Source: Rhizoclosmatium globosum
Taxonomy: Eukaryota; Chytridiomycota; Chytridiomycetes; Chytridiales; Chytriomycetaceae
DNA length: 64,000 nucleotides
Assembly (NCBI GenBank): GCA_002104985.1
Contig: MCGO01000168.1
Coordinates: 20,062 to 84,061, forward strand
Reading direction: 5' to 3'
Shown here: one piece after another, positions 32,729-43,978 of the stretch
How the letters are laid out: each line of letters starts with the position of its first letter
How positions within the stretch are numbered: position 1 is the first letter of the stretch
Program-made: the position numbers and the translations under genes
The notes under the pieces: model-generated
The model's input: only the letters and a program-made list of their open reading frames with translations
Told to the model about the DNA's origin: nothing
The model's database searches: none

Positions 32729-33952
32729 ATGGCCACCTTCTCAGACCTACCAGTTGAGATAGTCATCCCCATTCTACTCATGGTCAGACTACCTGGTCTG
32801 TTTCGGTACCGCGGACTATCAAAACGCATCAACGAGATCATCTCATCAAAGCAATTTGCCATTGCCTCCCTCGAAAGAGTATTCAGCCCAGTTATTAAAC
32901 GAACCAAAGTGACGAATTACGAACCATTGCCCCAATTGTTCTTTTCAGTGATTGCGACTCCACCACCTGCGTTCCAAGAAGCCATTGCCACGTTGTACTG
33001 GAAAGATACTACCCATATCCAATTGGATCTAAAGAAACATTACGAGACTCGCCTTGCTCGATACAATGAAGACTTAAATGGATGGTGGGAGAATAAGACT
33101 AGTCACCCAATCAAACCTGTCCTTTCAGAGGCGATTTGTCTCATATCAAAACTCACGCATCTGAATTTGAACGGCATAGACGGATATATTCCACGCCAAA
33201 TTGGAGAACTCAAGAGCTTGACTTTTTTGTTGCTTTCAGGATCATCTCAGAGAGGCCAAGTACCTGATGAAATTGCGCAGTTTATTCATTTGAAGGTTCT
33301 GAGTTTGCCTGAATTTATTTCTGGTCCGTTTCCAGAGGTTGTGTGTAAATTGACAAACCTCAGAAAGCTTGCATTGTATCACAATGATTTAGAAGGGCCT
33401 ATTCCTGCTGCGATTGGAAAATTGACGAAACTCGAAGGACTCCATTTGCAACGCAATCAACTGACTGGACCCATCCCGCAAGAAATCAAAAAATTGGTTA
33501 ACCTAGATAATCTTCATCTTGATTTTAACTGTCTAAGGGGCGAGATTCCAAAGGGAATCGGAAACTTGAAAAAGTTGATCCGATGTGGGCTTTCCCATAA
33601 CGAGCTGTCGGGCCCTATCCCTGCAGAGTTTGGAGGATTGCCAAGGCTCTATGATTTACATATGATGGGTAACAAGTTGGTTGGCCCAGTCCCTGACTCT
33701 ATTTCTTTACACAAACCGTTAGGGTTTTTGAGTATTTGTGAAGACCAGCTCAATCATCCTTTCTCTCACGCATTCGTGGATCACATATACAGTAAGGGAC
33801 TGTGCAATGATGTAGATGGAAAACCGTTCTACTTGGAAGAGAGGGAAGTGGAAGGCAGTGATACTACTGTTTTTTATGCGACAAGGCAGCCTCGTGGTGA
33901 GATACCTCCCCGTGGTTACGTGTACAGACTTGAAAATGAAAGAGAATTTTAA
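32729..33952 (+). CDS. F-box-like leucine-rich repeat protein, copy 2
   Basis: Tandem duplicate of the preceding gene, 135 bp downstream. The first about 150 residues are almost identical to copy 1 (MATFSDLPVEIVIPILLMVRLPGLFRYRGLSKRINEII) and then the LRRs diverge (KLALYHNDLEGPIPAAIGKL, GLHLQRNQLTGPIPQEIKKL, DFNCLRGEIPKGIGNLKKLIRCGLSHNELSG). The conserved N-terminus with a diverging LRR face suggests change in target recognition. Intact. Confidence 0.8.
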   Translation: MATFSDLPVEIVIPILLMVRLPGLFRYRGLSKRINEIISSKQFAIASLERVFSPVIKRTKVTNYEPLPQLFFSVIATPPPAFQEAIATLYWKDTTHIQLDLKKHYETRLARYNEDLNGWWENKTSHPIKPVLSEAICLISKLTHLNLNGIDGYIPRQIGELKSLTFLLLSGSSQRGQVPDEIAQFIHLKVLSLPEFISGPFPEVVCKLTNLRKLALYHNDLEGPIPAAIGKLTKLEGLHLQRNQLTGPIPQEIKKLVNLDNLHLDFNCLRGEIPKGIGNLKKLIRCGLSHNELSGPIPAEFGGLPRLYDLHMMGNKLVGPVPDSISLHKPLGFLSICEDQLNHPFSHAFVDHIYSKGLCNDVDGKPFYLEEREVEGSDTTVFYATRQPRGEIPPRGYVYRLENEREF

Positions 33953-34010
33953 AATAATTGAAAGCCCCATCCTTTGTCCTTTGGCATATTAATTATTATT
34001 CAAGTTTATC

Positions 34011-35846
34011 TCAAAATAAGAAAATAAAGGAAACTACTGTTAACATTAAAAATGCACCGAGTTTAGCAGCCGAAGATGTCTTATTGGTTGTTTGTGCTCC
34101 AGGTGAAACTGCTGCTGCATTATTCGATGGATCAGGCTGCCCCAAGAACACCAGAGCCGCGGAAAAAGCTGGGACTGTGACAGAATACAACGAGTTTGAT
34201 GCTGATATTTTCGCTGCATTGTATAATCCGACAGGGAATCCATCTCTCGTTCCATCAAACGTCTGGCCACCAATCGATATACCACTGACCGCCGAGATGT
34301 CTCCAGTGGTCTGCTGAATCAACTCAACGCTCCCTTTGTAATTAAATTGTTATTTTGATGTGAAAATACGTATCGCGCGCGTTTACATACCTGTAAGACT
34401 TGTAGCGAAACCCGCCGGTGCCCCAAACTGAATCACAACCTCCGTCGAATTCTTATTCACAATCACAGCAGACCATCTCGAAGTAACAGCAGGATCCACA
34501 AACGCAAAGTACTTTACACCGCGAACCGCATCCACCTTCACTTGAGCCCCACCACCTCTCACAATTTGTATCCCAGCCGTCCCAACCCAATTCAACACTC
34601 GCGTGAAACCAAGCAACGCGTAAAACCCAGGCCGCGCATTGATAAGCGTAGGATCGTTCAAGTTCACGTAAATGGGAGAATACCCGCCCGCAGAAGCAAC
34701 AAACACATTTGAAGTTGCTTTATCGGTGGACCCTTGAACTGCACCGTGGAACCAAGCGCCTTTAAATCCACTCCACGCGGAAGTTGCGAGATGATCGAGC
34801 GTCCATAACGTTGCAGCGTATACATTTGAAACGCCGCCTGTTCCCCCACTTGACCGTGAATTCGTCTCGCCGAGTACGAAATCGTATTTTGGTGTGTGAA
34901 CGGTCGAGAGGAAAGAGTATATCGTGTCGGTGGGGAATTGCAGGAGGTCTTTTGGATCTGTCGAGCTCTTTATGTTCTCAGCGTAGTAGTGGAGTGTGAT
35001 TGGGTTGACGGATGGTTTTGTGGATAGAAAGGATTGAAGGATTGATCTTCCGAGGGATGTTCCTATACTTGTTGCGGGTCCAACAAATTGGGTGGGCTGT
35101 CCCAACCCAGACGTGATTCCAGTCGCAAGAGTTGCCCATTCGGCTGGATAGGCTGTTGTGATGTTATACGGCTTAGCGGGACGAATATTTCCCTGCAATA
35201 AACACAGTAATTCTAGTTTAGTGATATATGGTGAATGAAGTCAGTAGAATCACCTGAACCCAATCTTCTGGTTCATTCCCAAGTTCGACTCCAAGGAATT
35301 GCTCAGACTTCCAGTTTGGTAGGACGGCGCCCTTCAAGTATTGCACAGCCATGCTAATTTGATCGTTTGTTGAAGTAGGAGCCATATTGACACCGACAGA
35401 AGTCTTCACAGGTACTGCCAAAGCAGAATAGAAAGTGGACACGTTCTTCATTCCATTTGAATCAACCTTCGTTATCCACGTTAGATTAGTCCATTAAAAT
35501 ACAAGGTTCTCTTAAAACGACATACCACGCAAGTTGTGTTGACGCCTTTCTCGACACCTGTAGTCTGAGCATACCAAACATTGTCGGCTGAGTTTCCACC
35601 AATTCGAAGAAAGAAGGGAAAGCTCGAAGTTGTTCGGTTGTTCAGAGTGTTCATCAAGTTGATAAGGCCTGGATTCGGAGTTCCGTTGGAGAGGACAAGG
35701 GGAGACCTGGCCACGCAGGGCTCCTCCATCGAGAAGCCAACATAGTTTGGAGCGATAGTGTGGCCTGATATTGGTGGAGGGAGGGCATCAACTGCCAAGA
35801 AAGATACTACAGACATAATTGTTGACAGAAAATGGGCACGCTCCAA
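34011..35846 (-). CDS. GH79-family glycosidase (beta-glucuronidase-like), secreted, probably GPI-anchored
   Basis: Minus-strand gene of about four exons starting MERAHFLSTIMSVVSFLAVDALPPPISG (signal peptide). Landmarks: IAPNYVGFSMEEPCV, PFFLRIGGNSADNVWY, FLGVELGNEPEDW (acid/base Glu in NEP), PITLHYYAENI, YDFVLGETNSRSSGG (nucleophile Glu), FHGAVQGSTDKA, GGYSPIYVNL, NARPGFYALLGFTRVL, and the beta-sandwich end SVTVPAFSAALVFLGQPD. After an S/T/N-rich linker a hydrophobic tail (GAFLMLTVVSFIFLF) fits a GPI-attachment signal. Members remove glucuronic acid from glycans outside the cell. The last exon has a decayed copy at 61.0-61.4 kb. Confidence 0.85.
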
Positions 35847-36106
35847 ACAATCTAGAGTATTCCTTAGAAAGAAGCTGTTTCTCTAACTTTGGCAATAAAA
35901 CCAGTAGAAGTTAATTCTCACCAGTTACCAAGTACTTTGTATATGTTGACTACGATCATAGCATGCTTGGAAGTCTCCTTATACCATCGCTAAATCAAAG
36001 CATCATTCTTATAAAAAATGTATAAATGAGGCAATTCCCGTTTCTCTGATGTAGTATATTTGTTATTTACTTTCGTTCCCTTCTTTTTCCATTTCCAAAA
36101 ACAACC

Positions 36107-36936
36107 ATGAGTGACGGCATCCCTCCAAGAAAGGTAAGCTCTTCCTACATCCAGTCACATTATGTAGCATAATCATTCATGAATGATGTTATTAATGAAG
36201 GAGAAAGAGCAAAAGGGCAAAGTAAACAACTCCAACTAACCCTCTTCTTTCCTTCAGCGTTTGAGTATCTACGACGAGCCATCAGCTCCAAAGACGATTT
36301 CAACTCCAGAACCAACTCAGGTTGAACTAGCTTTGCGATCGGTGCGTTGTTGACCAATTGACAACTCAACCATTAACCATGTTTGATCTAAACCAGTCCC
36401 GCCACACTGTCTCAGACTACTTCAAAGAGACCAGAGTACGTCATTCCTCAAACTCTACCCTTCCTCCAGTACCTAACCTCTGCCAACACTACCCTTCCAT
36501 CAAAACAACCCTTCCAAAATAGGCAACACTCCAATCCTACACAAACAGCTACCTCGCCTTCGAACAATCCGTAATCGACTCCGCAAAGCCATTCGTAACC
36601 CCATCCGAACCACTCCTCCCCAACTTCCTCTACGTTACCCTCGCAACATGCGGAGGTCTCGTTGCAACAGCTTCTTCAAAACGTTTCTCGTCACGTGTGT
36701 TTGTTCCGCTTGGATTAGGGACGGCAGCTGTTGGGTGGTGGTACCCTAAGACGTCTGGGAACTTGATCAAGGCTGCTGCGAAGGCGAGTGGAATTGATGA
36801 GCAGATTGAGAGTGCGGCTACTACTTTGAATGCGCAGTGGGGGGCTGTGAAGGGGAGTGTTGGAGCTGCGTACAAGGATGCTAATGAGGCTGTTTTGAAT
36901 GGTGTGGCTAGTGTTACCGGTCAAGTGAGAAAGTAG
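36107..36936 (+). CDS. MICOS subunit Mic26/Mic27 (apolipoprotein O-like)
   Basis: Four exons with phase-0 introns: 36107-36133, 36258-36341, 36397-36435, 36523-36936. Protein MSDGIPPRK|RLSIYDEPSAPKTI...|SRHTVSDYFKETR|ATLQSYTNSYLAFEQSV, then two hydrophobic segments (LPNFLYVTLATCGGLVATASS and VFVPLGLGTAAVGWWYPKT) and a C-terminal amphipathic helix region. The GLGTAAVGWWYP block and two-TM layout match the APOO/APOOL family that shapes mitochondrial cristae junctions at the inner membrane. About 187 residues, close to the yeast protein. Confidence 0.8.
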
Positions 36937-37056
36937 ATTGGTTTTTAGTGGTAACAGAGGAGACTGTTCGCATCTGTCGGAAATTATGGTCAGAATAAAT
37001 TCTCAGCGTTTTTTTTTAAAAAGTCGTTTATGGGCATTTATTGGTGAAATCAAGAA

Positions 37057-38683
37057 TCACAACTCATCCCTTCCACTGTCCTCATCCTTGTGCTTCTCAA
37101 CCGTCTCAACGGACTTCTTGCTACGTTTTTCCTTCACAACACGCACAAGCTCCTCAATCAAACGCCAACTTCTCTGATCCCCAAGTGCCTGAAACTCCAT
37201 AAAGTTTGGCGTAAAACTGAGACTAATCCCAAACTCCTCACTGAAAAACACGACGCTCCCTCCAGCCCCAGTCCACCCTACAAATTCAACCCCAGCCCCG
37301 CCTTCGTAGGCCCGAACCCATCCCTGAACACACCCATTCCACATTGAGTAAAAGAAATATTCCCCAACAAAACACGATCCACCTCCGTCAGCCGATTCTC
37401 CTTATACCCAAACTTATAAACATCCTTCGCCAACATCGCCGCCTCCCCTCCCTCCGCCGATCGTCGAACCACCTCCGCAAGCCACGCAAGCGACCTCGAA
37501 TTCGTCAACACATTAAACGAAGGCGACTGCGACCGTCTCAACACAGGGTCATTATAACTCCACGGGAACTCAGCCTCCCTCCCCTTGAAATCCGGGCCCG
37601 ACCCAATCAGCGATTTACTCGACTCCGTGTCTTTGAAAAAGTACGCGTTGATCAGTGCTGGGTCTACTTTCAAGTGTCCAAACAGGGAGAGGAACGAATT
37701 GGGTGCGACGGCATGGAATATCTTGTATATGTAGCTGGCGGAGTCAAGTGGCGCGACGCGGACGCCAAGAGACTCGACGAGATCCGCGGGGTCGTCTGGG
37801 ATTCCGTAGTGGAATTCAAAGGGAGCGTCGGGGTGGTTTTTGTTGAGGAGGGGCATGATTTCCGTGTACATGATTTCACGGACTGTGAGGCCTGTGACTC
37901 TACGTGCGATTTCGTTGAGGTACCAGCCACGTGTGACGGCGTGGTATGCACTGACTTGGGTTCCGTTGAAGTTGTGAGGTTGTTCTGCGATTTTTGAAGC
38001 GAGGAGGTCGAGGTCGAGTAAATCTTCTGGCGTGGGAATACGTTCTTTGTCGAGGAACGCGACGCCGCTTCTGTGTTGGAGAAGGTGTTGGATTGTGACA
38101 TGGGATTTGTTTCCGTGGCTGAATTCCGGCCAGTGTTTTGAGATTGGGTCGGAGAGATTGATTCTGTTTGTGTTCGCGAGATGGAGAAATACGGTGGAAG
38201 TTACGAATTTTGAGCATGAAAAGACTTGTTGGAGGTGGTAGGGTCTGTATCGTGTTTTGTAATGTGTTGTTGTGAATCCACCTGCGATGTCTGCCACAAG
38301 GTTGCCATCAACTGGTTTAAATGTGTGAATAGTTAGTAAAACTGATGAAGGAAGGGGATGTTGGGGGCGTTGGAGGCTGACAGACGAACCATAGGCTGTG
38401 AACTGGGACCCAAGGTCTTCGCCATTCTTGAGACCCTCTGGCGTGCTTATTAGTTATTAAGCTTAACCAGTAGTAAAAGCTTACTGTGCATGATTGTCTT
38501 CAGGTTCTCGTACCCTGGTTCGGTGGTTCCATACACTCCGACCAACGGTTGTGCATAAAGCCCAAACATCTTGTGCTGCCAGTGAAACACGGGTCCATAC
38601 CGAAGAAAGTACGAGTAGAAACAGTTGAGCACTCCGAGGACCACAACAATTCGCATCCATCCAAATCCATCGCCATTTGTCAT
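37057..38683 (-). CDS. LACTB-like serine hydrolase (class C beta-lactamase fold), copy 1
   Basis: Minus strand. N-terminal anchor (MRIVVVLGVLNCFYSYFL), then across two introns GLKNGEDLGSQFTAY|VDGNLVADIAGGF, the SxxK-type motif in QVFSCSKFV, HWPEFSHGNKSHVTIQHLLQHRSG, and a Tyr motif YHAVTRGWYLNEI. The frame breaks at about 37320 (after GMGVFRD): the C-terminal part (WVRAYEGGAGVEFVGWTGAGG..., SLSFTPNFM, DQRSWRLIEELVRVV) needs one extra base, and copy 2 shows it should be continuous. Family members hydrolyse peptides or esters; the true substrate is unknown. Divergent partner at 38796. Confidence 0.8.
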
Positions 38684-38795
38684 TTTGAAGGGATAACAAA
38701 TTCCTTCTCAATTATCCTGCCAATTTAATTCTTAAATCGCCTGTCCTTTCTTCTTTTAAATTGATTACAATATCTTCCCTGAAAGAAATTGAGCC
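38684..38795. promoter_or_regulatory. Shared divergent promoter of the two LACTB-like genes
   Basis: 112 bp between the start codons of the minus- and plus-strand paralogues, pyrimidine-rich toward copy 2. The arrangement implies joint regulation; no specific site recognised. Confidence 0.5.
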
Positions 38796-40341
38796 ATGAG
38801 TGATGCTGTTGCCATTGCCGTCCCAGTCACGATCGTGGCCCTAATCGCAGCAACAGCTACCGCAGCGTACCTTCACTTCATCCGCAAAGGCCCAGCCTTG
38901 ACTGCCAAGTACAAGCTCTTGGGTTTGTCCAAACCTCCTGCTCCAACAGTCGTAGGTTTCACTGCCAAAGGATACGAACAACTCGCAGAGCTTGTCAGAA
39001 AAGAGTTTGTTGATGGAGACTCGTGGGGCTCTCAGCTGGCTGTCTATGGTGAGTGGTGATGAATTGATGTTGGAAGTAGTCAGGGCAGAACACTGATTTC
39101 CACTTGTTCCAGTCAAGGGCGAACTTAAAGTCGACATTGCATCTGGATACACTGATACCACCTACAAGACCCCATATTCTCAGGACAACTTGCAATTAGT
39201 CTTCTCATCCTCCAAATTCGTTGTCTCTGCTGTAGTTTTGCACCTCATCAACACTGGCCGCATCAAGCTCTCTGACCGCGTTGCTCAATACTGGCCTGAA
39301 TTCGGTGCTGGAGGAAAAGAAAATGTTACAATTGGACAGTTGATGTCGCACCGATCCGGAGTCGCATTTCTTGATCCAGAACGTGCACCCACTCCAGAAG
39401 ATATTCTCGATTTGGACCACCTTGCCCAAAAGATTGCAGGCCAGCCACACAACTTTGATGGAAAGGAAGTCAGTGCTTACCACGCCGTCACTCGCGACTG
39501 GTTCTCCAACGAAGTAATTCGACGTGCAACAGGAAAGACGATTCGAGACATTATGTACGATGAAATCATCCCCCTTCTCAACAAAGACAACACGTCCGGC
39601 GTCCCTTACGAATTCCACTTTGGTGTTCCTGAGGATCCAGTCATCAGACAATCCGTCCTCTCCAGACTCACAAAGTTGCACGGACACACGTTCTTTGAAA
39701 AGTTGTTTTTAATTGTGATGCCATCCAAGTTGTTGAAGTGGCTTGGTGTGTGGCCAGCTTCCCCCAACCTCATGAAAGCCTACTTGAGCAAAGGCACACC
39801 ACAGAACAATTCTCTGTTTAAATCGGGACCAGACTTCAAAGGAAGGGAGACGGAGTGGCCGTGGTGCTACAACGACGAGACGCTGTTGAAGGGACAAAGT
39901 GGTTCGTTCGGGTGCTTGACAAACGCGCATTCTCTTGCAAGACTCGCTGAATTCGTGCGCAGAAGTTACAATGGAGAAAACGGGCTTGTGTCGAAAGAGG
40001 TTTGTCGCGACTCGATCAAAGAGTTGGATACTCAGTTTGACTGTGTTATTGGACATGACGTTCGCATGACGCAAATTGGATTCGGAATTTATGGTTCTTG
40101 GCGGGACTTGGATATGAAGGAGGAAATTCCAAAAGAAAATGTGAAATGGATTGGATGGGCTGGTGCAGGTGGCTCGATGGTCATCTTTTCGTTGGAGCAT
40201 GAGTTGACGTTCTCGTACACTCAAAACTTTATGCTGTTGCAATCGGTGGGAGATCATAGAACTTGGAGGCTTTATAGTGAGTTGATGAGAGTTTTGGAGC
40301 GTGGTGGAAACCAAGACACCTCTGTATTCATTTCCTCTTAA
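38796..40341 (+). CDS. LACTB-like serine hydrolase (class C beta-lactamase fold), copy 2
   Basis: Exon 1 from 38796 encodes an N-terminal membrane anchor (AVAIAVPVTIVALIAATATAAYLHF) and LAVYG; a short intron (about 39050-39112) joins V|KGELKVDIASGYTDTTYK. Nucleophile region LVFSSSKFVVSAVVLHLINTGRIKL (SxxK), YWPEFGAGGKENVTIGQLMSHRSG, Tyr motif YHAVTRDWFSNEVIRR, C-terminal WAGAGGSMVIFSLEHELTFSYTQNFM. About 490 residues, intact. Located in an organelle or on the plasma membrane facing the lumen by its type II anchor (inference). Confidence 0.85.
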
Positions 40342-40439
40342 GAAAATAACGATAGCCTTATTCATAAACAGTTTATTAAATGCAGTGCAGTATAATTCTT
40401 GAATTAAAGCTCCATAGAGGTGGACATCTTTTCTTTATT

Positions 40440-41945
40440 TTATAAACTTAAGTTACAAGAATAGAACGCGAGCAACAAAGCCTGCTTCACTTCAAGCGGC
40501 ATCCTCCAGTCATTCAACAAATGCTGGCAAATATCCATATGTCCTTGCTTCGCAGCTGTCACAATCGCAGTACAATCATCCTCCAACAGATTCACCTTCT
40601 TATCCTCCAATATAATTTTACACACATCCAACCGTCCAAGGAAACACGCGTAATTCAGTAAAACAGTACTCTTGAGTTCTGATGACACACGTACATCTGT
40701 AAGAAGCCTTCTCGCTACTTCAGTTGACCCATGTTCAATATAGAAATGCAGCGTCTCGTATTCCTTATCAATTGGATTCAGCCGAGGATTCATAAGCAGC
40801 ATTTCCGTTATTTCTTTGAAGTCAGTTGATGCCGACAACCTCAGCGCCGCGTTCTCACACAGAGAAGGATCTATTCTTGCGTCTTTCAGAAATAATTCGA
40901 CGATGGGAGTGTGTCCTGCCTGTATGGCGACCATGAAAGGAAATTGGTTGTTGTGGGAGGGATCCACACGCCAATCACTCAAAAGGGCTTTACAGACTTC
41001 GACGTTTCCTTCGTTTGCGGCAAAGAGGATCGGTGTGTTGTCGTCGATGGATGGGTCGACTCGGGGATCCGCGAGAAGCAATCTGATGATGTCAATGTGT
41101 CCGTTTCGAATGGCTGAAAATAAAGGTGCATTGTTCCTGGCAGCTGGGTTCACACGTAGATCTGAGAGATATATCTCAACTTGTTCCGTCATTCCATTTT
41201 GAGCACTGATGCATATGAGTTGATTATCGTTGTTTGCAGGGTTCATACGAGGGTCTTCGAGAAGGCGTCTCACGATATCAGTGAAGTTGGACTTGGCGGC
41301 TTGATTTAATGCCGAACTGTTCCGTATTGATGGATCCACACGGGAATCCTGTAGTAAGCGCTCAACAATTTCCACTTTTCCAGATTTTGCAGCCCATACA
41401 ATCATGTTTCGCGACCGCGGATCCACGCGGGGATCTTTCAATAATCGATCGACTATCCCCAAATGTCCTCCAGTGATTGCCATCTTCAACGCCAAGTTGT
41501 CTTTGAAAGACGGATCAATTCGAGGGTCTTGGATCCAAGTATCAAGTTCAGCTTCATATCCATATTGAGCAAAATACGACAGAATATTCATTTTGTCCGT
41601 TTGTGGGTTCAGACGCGGGTCATTTAACAACAATTTGACGATTTCTTCGTAATGAAAGTGACAGGCACAACCAAGCGCTGAATTTTGGTTCGCTGACGGA
41701 TCTGTTTGAGGGTATGCCAAACAAAGCTCGACGACTTCGCGGTACCCTAGCATACAAGACCATCGCAGCAGCCGAAACTCTTCTCTCGACATGTCATAAT
41801 CCAGTTCATTGATCAATGTCTTCGCGATATCCAAGGCCTTTAGCGGAGGTAGCTTCCACCTGACAAGCAGAGAGTAAAACTGATGCAATTTCGAGTCTGA
41901 GCTGTTTGGCAATGACGACGGAGATTTAAGAGGAGGGCCACACAT
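40440..41945 (-). CDS. Ankyrin-repeat protein of the local F-box/ankyrin family, 5' end lost
   Basis: About 13 repeats of the N-x-A-L...G-x-x-x-I-V-x-x-L-L-x-D-x-R-V-D-P type (NNAPLFSAIRNGHIDIIRLLLADPRVDPS, DNTPILFAANEGNVEVCKALL, and so on). The frame is open further upstream to about 42154 and there reads QRTALSNKHIFSASVF...FLKAKIQ, which aligns with ALSSKLLFSDTILNDL...ARLHVQSL after the F-box of the paralogue at 31.3 kb, but no ATG or F-box start is found before a stop in AT-rich DNA. So either the gene is 5'-truncated and starts at MCGPP (41945), or a distant first exon is missed. Confidence 0.75.
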   Translation of the reverse strand: MCGPPLKSPSSLPNSSDSKLHQFYSLLVRWKLPPLKALDIAKTLINELDYDMSREEFRLLRWSCMLGYREVVELCLAYPQTDPSANQNSALGCACHFHYEEIVKLLLNDPRLNPQTDKMNILSYFAQYGYEAELDTWIQDPRIDPSFKDNLALKMAITGGHLGIVDRLLKDPRVDPRSRNMIVWAAKSGKVEIVERLLQDSRVDPSIRNSSALNQAAKSNFTDIVRRLLEDPRMNPANNDNQLICISAQNGMTEQVEIYLSDLRVNPAARNNAPLFSAIRNGHIDIIRLLLADPRVDPSIDDNTPILFAANEGNVEVCKALLSDWRVDPSHNNQFPFMVAIQAGHTPIVELFLKDARIDPSLCENAALRLSASTDFKEITEMLLMNPRLNPIDKEYETLHFYIEHGSTEVARRLLTDVRVSSELKSTVLLNYACFLGRLDVCKIILEDKKVNLLEDDCTAIVTAAKQGHMDICQHLLNDWRMPLEVKQALLLAFYSCNLSL

Positions 41946-42187
41946 GAGTTGGTGATAGACAGCAACCTGGAGGGTAAATGGAAGACTCCTCCACTTTGCA
42001 TCTCTGATTAATTCACTATCAAGAAACTCTGAAACATTAGCGCCAGAGAACTGGATCTTTGCTTTGAGAAAGACAAGGGAAAATCCGTGTGAGCTGAAAA
42101 CAGATGCGGAAAAGATGTGTTTGTTTGACAGCGCAGTCCTTTGGAAAATTACATTTACATTACATTAATTCTTTTTGTATTCTGGAA

Positions 42188-42229
42188 TGAATTAATTCTT
42201 TTAGCGAGAATAAGGAATTACTTAATTCA
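42188..42229. repeat. 42-bp foldback repeat, copy A
   Basis: Begins TGAATTAATTCTTTTA and ends GGAATTACTTAATTCA; ends are near inverted repeats. Copy B at 42969-43010 has the same length and the same outer 16 and 14 bases. Confidence 0.7.
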
Positions 42230-42968
42230 CAACTTGTCAGAATGAATGCATTCACTTATGAATGTAAAAGAATTGATTAATTAATTCCCTTTCTCCCACC
42301 TATTAAATTTATTCCACCGCTTAACTTATCCATTGCCGAACTTTGCGAAAGTCGTTCCCTTCTGCTCGAAACTAAGTGCATATCTTCAGCTTCATTGTCC
42401 TCATCACTAAGACAGAACCATGTTCCTTCATTAATGTGTCATTTCTCGCTTTTTGCGCCTCTTTGGCATCATGATTAGCCGCCTCTCTGCCTTAATACAA
42501 ATTAACTCCAAGCTGAACGGTTTTTGCATTCCACAACAAATAAACAATTTTCATGAAGAGCAACGTTCTTTCATCCATTTCTTCTATGTACAACCAGCCA
42601 TTCTTCCTTTCATCACTTGTGCGTTGCTTAATGGTGATTTTTGAGGTTAATGTATCCTCTTGCACTAACAACAGCCTAATTTGCTGCGTTTTGTGCCATG
42701 CACAGGTGGCAGGTGTAAGTCTTCTTATTATTAGCGTCAAGATTGTAGAACTAACTCCGGCAGTTTCGCGTTTTGGTTGGTAGCCCGGCTAGTTGGCATT
42801 GTAGAATACGTTCAAAAAGGGTAGAAAGGTGAAATTCTCGCGTAACATCACAATTACTAGGGGGATTGGATGCTGTGGCGGCTCTTAGAGCAGCTGGTTG
42901 TAGTTCTCAAAGGACCCTCATATGTCAGGAATTAATTCAGGAAAAATTGCATTCTGAGAATGCCACAA

Positions 42969-43010
42969 TGAATTAATTCTTTTAAGGAGTGGCTGGAATT
43001 ACTTAATTAA
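42969..43010. repeat. 42-bp foldback repeat, copy B
   Basis: Same orientation as copy A, 781 bp away; differs mainly in the central ten bases (AGGAGTGGCT instead of GCGAGAATAA). Confidence 0.7.
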
Positions 43011-43044
43011 CATTGGAATTATAATACATTGGAGAATACATTCT

Positions 43045-43740
43045 TTGAGGAATTATATTTCGAAATCTATATTTCCAACTGACATTTTGAAAACGATTCG
43101 TTCATGTTGCGACTGTGCTGGTGAATATTGTTATGTCGTCTACAGTTTACTTCGAGCCAATGCAATCGTCAAAATAGTATTACCCAAAATTCAGCCTGCT
43201 CTCAAAGTGATTCGACGTTTTGTCGTGCCGGTGGCTTTTTTGGCTCAAGCTGGTACGAGGGTTGTGGCTATTGCCTTAGCAAGTGAACCAGATAAAGTCG
43301 AAAAAATTGTATTACTTGTTCATAATGTCTCCACTGCGTTCAACGGCGTGTTGGTTATATTTATCGATGCAATTTGTTTAGGCACTTTCATACAGTTTTT
43401 GCGAAGAATCCAAAAGGATGTCGATTCCTTGGACAAACGTTTCATCATTATATCGCAGCATGGTATCGTCAGTGTGATTGTATGCACGTTATCGTTAGTT
43501 TTCTCTATCATATACGCTTGCACAAAATCAGAACGCTGGCTGCTTATTATGTACCTGCATTTTTCAGTCGTAGTTCTAGTTTTATTTCTGATGAAGCGAG
43601 CACTACTCGAAGACAGAAAGACAACGAACGATACACCATCGAAACGATTGGAATCAGGAGAGCATTCTTTTAAAAAGAGGATGACTGAGACGAAGGAGAC
43701 AAAAACAATGGAAGCCACTTTGACTAACCATCGTATTTGA
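43045..43740 (+). pseudogene. Multi-pass membrane protein, paralogue 1 (5'-truncated)
   Basis: Homologous from ILKTIRSCCDCAGEYCYVVYSLLRANAIVK onward to the two paralogues downstream, with all later TM segments and tail (FLMKRALLEDRKTT...LESGEHSFKKRM). The first about 70 residues, including two TM helices and VEENVKMGSK...FTPFTTLL, are absent, and no ATG gives a natural start; sequence upstream is the AT-rich repeat stretch. Confidence 0.65.
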
Positions 43741-43978
43741 AGGGACTTTCTGAAACATAACTAATAATAATACTCTAATAAAATTTTAATGCGCGAATTG
43801 GTTGAAGATAGAGGGGGAAAACGTGTTTTTAATTCGCCTTACATCCATCTCAATTCCAAATTTATGTTAATATATGATAAGTTCAGACACAGCATTTCTG
43901 ATGCAGATTCGTAATCGACATTGTTATCAAATTGAAAAGAACAATCAACAACTCCGCCACAACTGTCAGCAAGTCGCA

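Larger units (their letters stand above)
42155..43044. other. AT-rich gene-free stretch with palindromic repeats
   Basis: About 890 bp with no gene I can support. It holds two 42-bp TGAATTAATTC...-type palindromic copies (separate entries), TTAATTAATTCCC at about 42272, and GGAATTAATTC at about 42928. Short open frames at 42453-42783 show no family. Both flanking genes lack their expected 5' ends. Confidence 0.5.

Noticed and set aside
42820..42860. 18S rRNA-like string (AAAGGTGAAATTCTCG)
   Set aside because: Only about 14 bases resemble rRNA and the flanks do not; chance match.
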